DNA from: Caldilineales bacterium
Lineage (GTDB): Bacteria > Chloroflexota > Anaerolineae > JAAEKA01
Direction: 5' to 3'
Assembly (NCBI GenBank): GCA_021463315.1
Contig: JAJTXO010000283.1
Location: forward strand, 1-5,787
DNA: 5,787 nt
Part shown: positions 5,715 to 5,787 of the stretch, in pieces
Position numbering within the stretch: position 1 is the stretch's first letter
Layout: every line of letters begins with the position of its first letter
Program-made: the position numbers and the translations under genes
The notes under the pieces: generated by a model
Told to the model about the DNA's origin: nothing
Database searches by the model: none
Seen by the model: the letters and a program-made list of their open reading frames with translations, nothing else

Positions 5715-5787
5715 CTCTGCCTTCTGACTTCTGACTTCTGACTTCTGACTTCTGACCTCTGCCTTCTGACCTCTGCCTTCTGACTTC
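5715..5787. repeat. Heptamer tandem repeat (TTCTGAC/CTCTGCC), runs off the window
   Basis: Ten complete 7-bp units follow without interruption: CTCTGCC, five TTCTGAC (5722-5756), CTCTGCC, TTCTGAC, CTCTGCC and TTCTGAC, then TTC at the window edge. Only two unit types occur. They differ at two positions (first T/C and sixth A/C) that always change together. The true array is longer than what is seen. Confidence 0.95.

Noticed and set aside
5677..5787. CRISPR array
   Set aside because: The repeats are 7-bp units in direct contact, with no spacers and no cas genes nearby.

Overview
The window is a dense, high-GC stretch of bacterial chromosome with all genes on the + strand: recG (5' end missing) - coaD - a SepIVA/DivIVA-like coiled-coil gene - yceD/DUF177 - rpmF - fabD - fabG. 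It ends in heptanucleotide tandem repeats that run off the right edge. The most likely source is a member of the Chloroflexota (Anaerolineae/Caldilineae-like). This is inferred from the gene order, the high GC content, the style of the coaD and DUF177 proteins and the 7-bp repeats. No phylogenetic marker in the window proves it, and an actinobacterial-type relative cannot be excluded by eye.

Layout. Positions 1-2066 hold RecG, open to the left edge. Its stop shares one base with the coaD start, so the two are probably translationally coupled. Positions 2549-2616 hold three hairpin-forming palindromes, each 19 nt with 8-bp arms and a 3-nt centre. Two of them are identical and lie in a 22-nt direct repeat. 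Next comes a coiled-coil protein of about 150 residues resembling a shortened mycobacterial SepIVA. Its best Shine-Dalgarno points at an ATA codon rather than at the upstream ATG. Five bases after its stop is a textbook sigma70-type promoter (TTGACA, 17 nt, TATAAT). It drives a leader of about 53 nt containing a small hairpin with a T-run and a possible 7-codon mini-ORF, followed by yceD-rpmF-fabD-fabG.

How the genes fit together. yceD-rpmF followed by fatty-acid genes is a widely conserved bacterial arrangement that links ribosome assembly (L32 and the 23S rRNA-associated DUF177 protein) to membrane lipid synthesis. Here fabD (malonyl-CoA:ACP transacylase) and fabG (3-oxoacyl-ACP reductase) follow rpmF directly, without the plsX and fabH found between them in E. 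coli. CoaD supplies coenzyme A, the precursor of both malonyl-CoA and the ACP prosthetic group, so four genes bear on CoA/lipid supply and ribosome assembly. RecG is a DNA-repair helicase with no obvious functional tie.

No novel defence system, mobile element, CRISPR array or RNA gene was recognised. The points worth a second look are the possible ATA start, the palindrome cluster, the perfect promoter with its leader, the SepIVA-like gene and the terminal heptamer arrays.
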